DNA of 5,830 bases from Candidatus Cloacimonadota bacterium (GTDB lineage: Bacteria > Cloacimonadota > Cloacimonadia > Cloacimonadales > JAFGVF01). The notes beneath the pieces were generated by a model. The model made no database searches and was not told where the DNA came from. It was given only the letters and a program-made list of their open reading frames with translations. Positions 5,612 through 5,830 of the stretch are shown piece by piece; within the stretch, counting starts at the first letter, position 1; each line of letters opens with the position of its first letter. A program made the translations under genes and the position numbers. Location of the stretch: assembly GCA_016938155.1 (NCBI GenBank), contig JAFGVF010000163.1, positions 1 to 5,830 of the forward strand, in the 5' to 3' direction.

Positions 5612-5830
5612 ATGAAATCATTCCGTATTGCTGTTTTTACATCGGGTATGAGTCGCGGTTCGAACTTCGAGGCTTTGGTCTCCTGGTTCAGGGATCGGAA
5701 TCTTCCTGTTGAGATAGCTTTTGTTTTAATCACCCGACGCAACGCTCCCATCACGGAGCGTTGTGAAAGGTTGAATATACCCATTTACTACCTTTCCACA
5801 AAGAATTGGGAAGAGTTTGAGACTAATCTC
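5612..5830 (+). CDS. purN: Phosphoribosylglycinamide formyltransferase-like protein (PurN), 3' end outside window
   Basis: The first 73 codons are visible, open to the right edge. The start ATG follows the aspS stop by one base and has no strong Shine-Dalgarno sequence, so translation is probably coupled to aspS. The opening FRIAVFTSGMSRGSNFEAL (4-22) matches the strand, glycine loop and GSN phosphate-binding motif of GART enzymes, and VEIAFVLITRRNAPITERCERLNIPIYYL continues the Rossmann-like fold (strand, N-R-x-A, helix, G/N-I-P). Full family members (about 190-210 residues) transfer a formyl group from 10-formyl-THF to GAR in purine synthesis; the catalytic N-H-D residues lie beyond the window. 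The loop between SG and GSN is about two residues longer than usual, so a related formyltransferase is possible. Confidence 0.8.
   Translation, partial: MKSFRIAVFTSGMSRGSNFEALVSWFRDRNLPVEIAFVLITRRNAPITERCERLNIPIYYLSTKNWEEFETNL

Overview
The window reads as a bacterial chromosome segment of moderate to low GC. The best guess for its source is a Cloacimonadota-like or other Bacteroidota/FCB-type anaerobe. The main clue is an exported protein ending in a FlgD-like, T9SS-type-A-like C-terminal domain (YPNP start, WDG, GVY, basic end). Intergenic DNA rich in hairpins and repeats, and purN-like coupled to aspS, are compatible with this but do not prove it. No mobile element, CRISPR array, tRNA or rRNA is visible.

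Layout: (1) 2-859, the 3' part of a gene resembling bifunctional phosphoglucose/phosphomannose isomerase in which the sugar-binding and catalytic motifs appear to be lost. (2) 860-1544, a 685-base gap without a convincing gene. It holds a 46-bp repeat copy, a terminator-like GC hairpin, a 39-bp near-perfect hairpin running into 11-bp direct repeats, and a sigma70-like promoter just before the next gene. (3) 1545-3568, a tight three-gene operon (gaps of 7 and 10 bases): an exported 2[4Fe-4S] ferredoxin fused to a carboxypeptidase-regulatory-like domain and a C-terminal sorting domain, then a secreted SMP-30/NHL-type beta-propeller, then a small FMN-binding PNPOx-family protein. (4) 3569-3816, an intergenic stretch with the second copy of the 46-bp repeat and a long imperfect hairpin. 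(5) 3817-5610, aspS, complete and apparently normal. (6) 5612 to the window end, the start of a purN-like formyltransferase, one base after the aspS stop.

The most interesting part is the three-gene operon. It combines an apparently extracytoplasmic iron-sulphur electron carrier on a surface-sorting scaffold, an exported propeller, and a probable flavoprotein. An envelope redox function is an inference from architecture and gene order; no partner or substrate can be read from the sequence. The second point is the isomerase-like pseudoenzyme. The third is the set of paired repeats and hairpins at the 3' ends of two transcription units.
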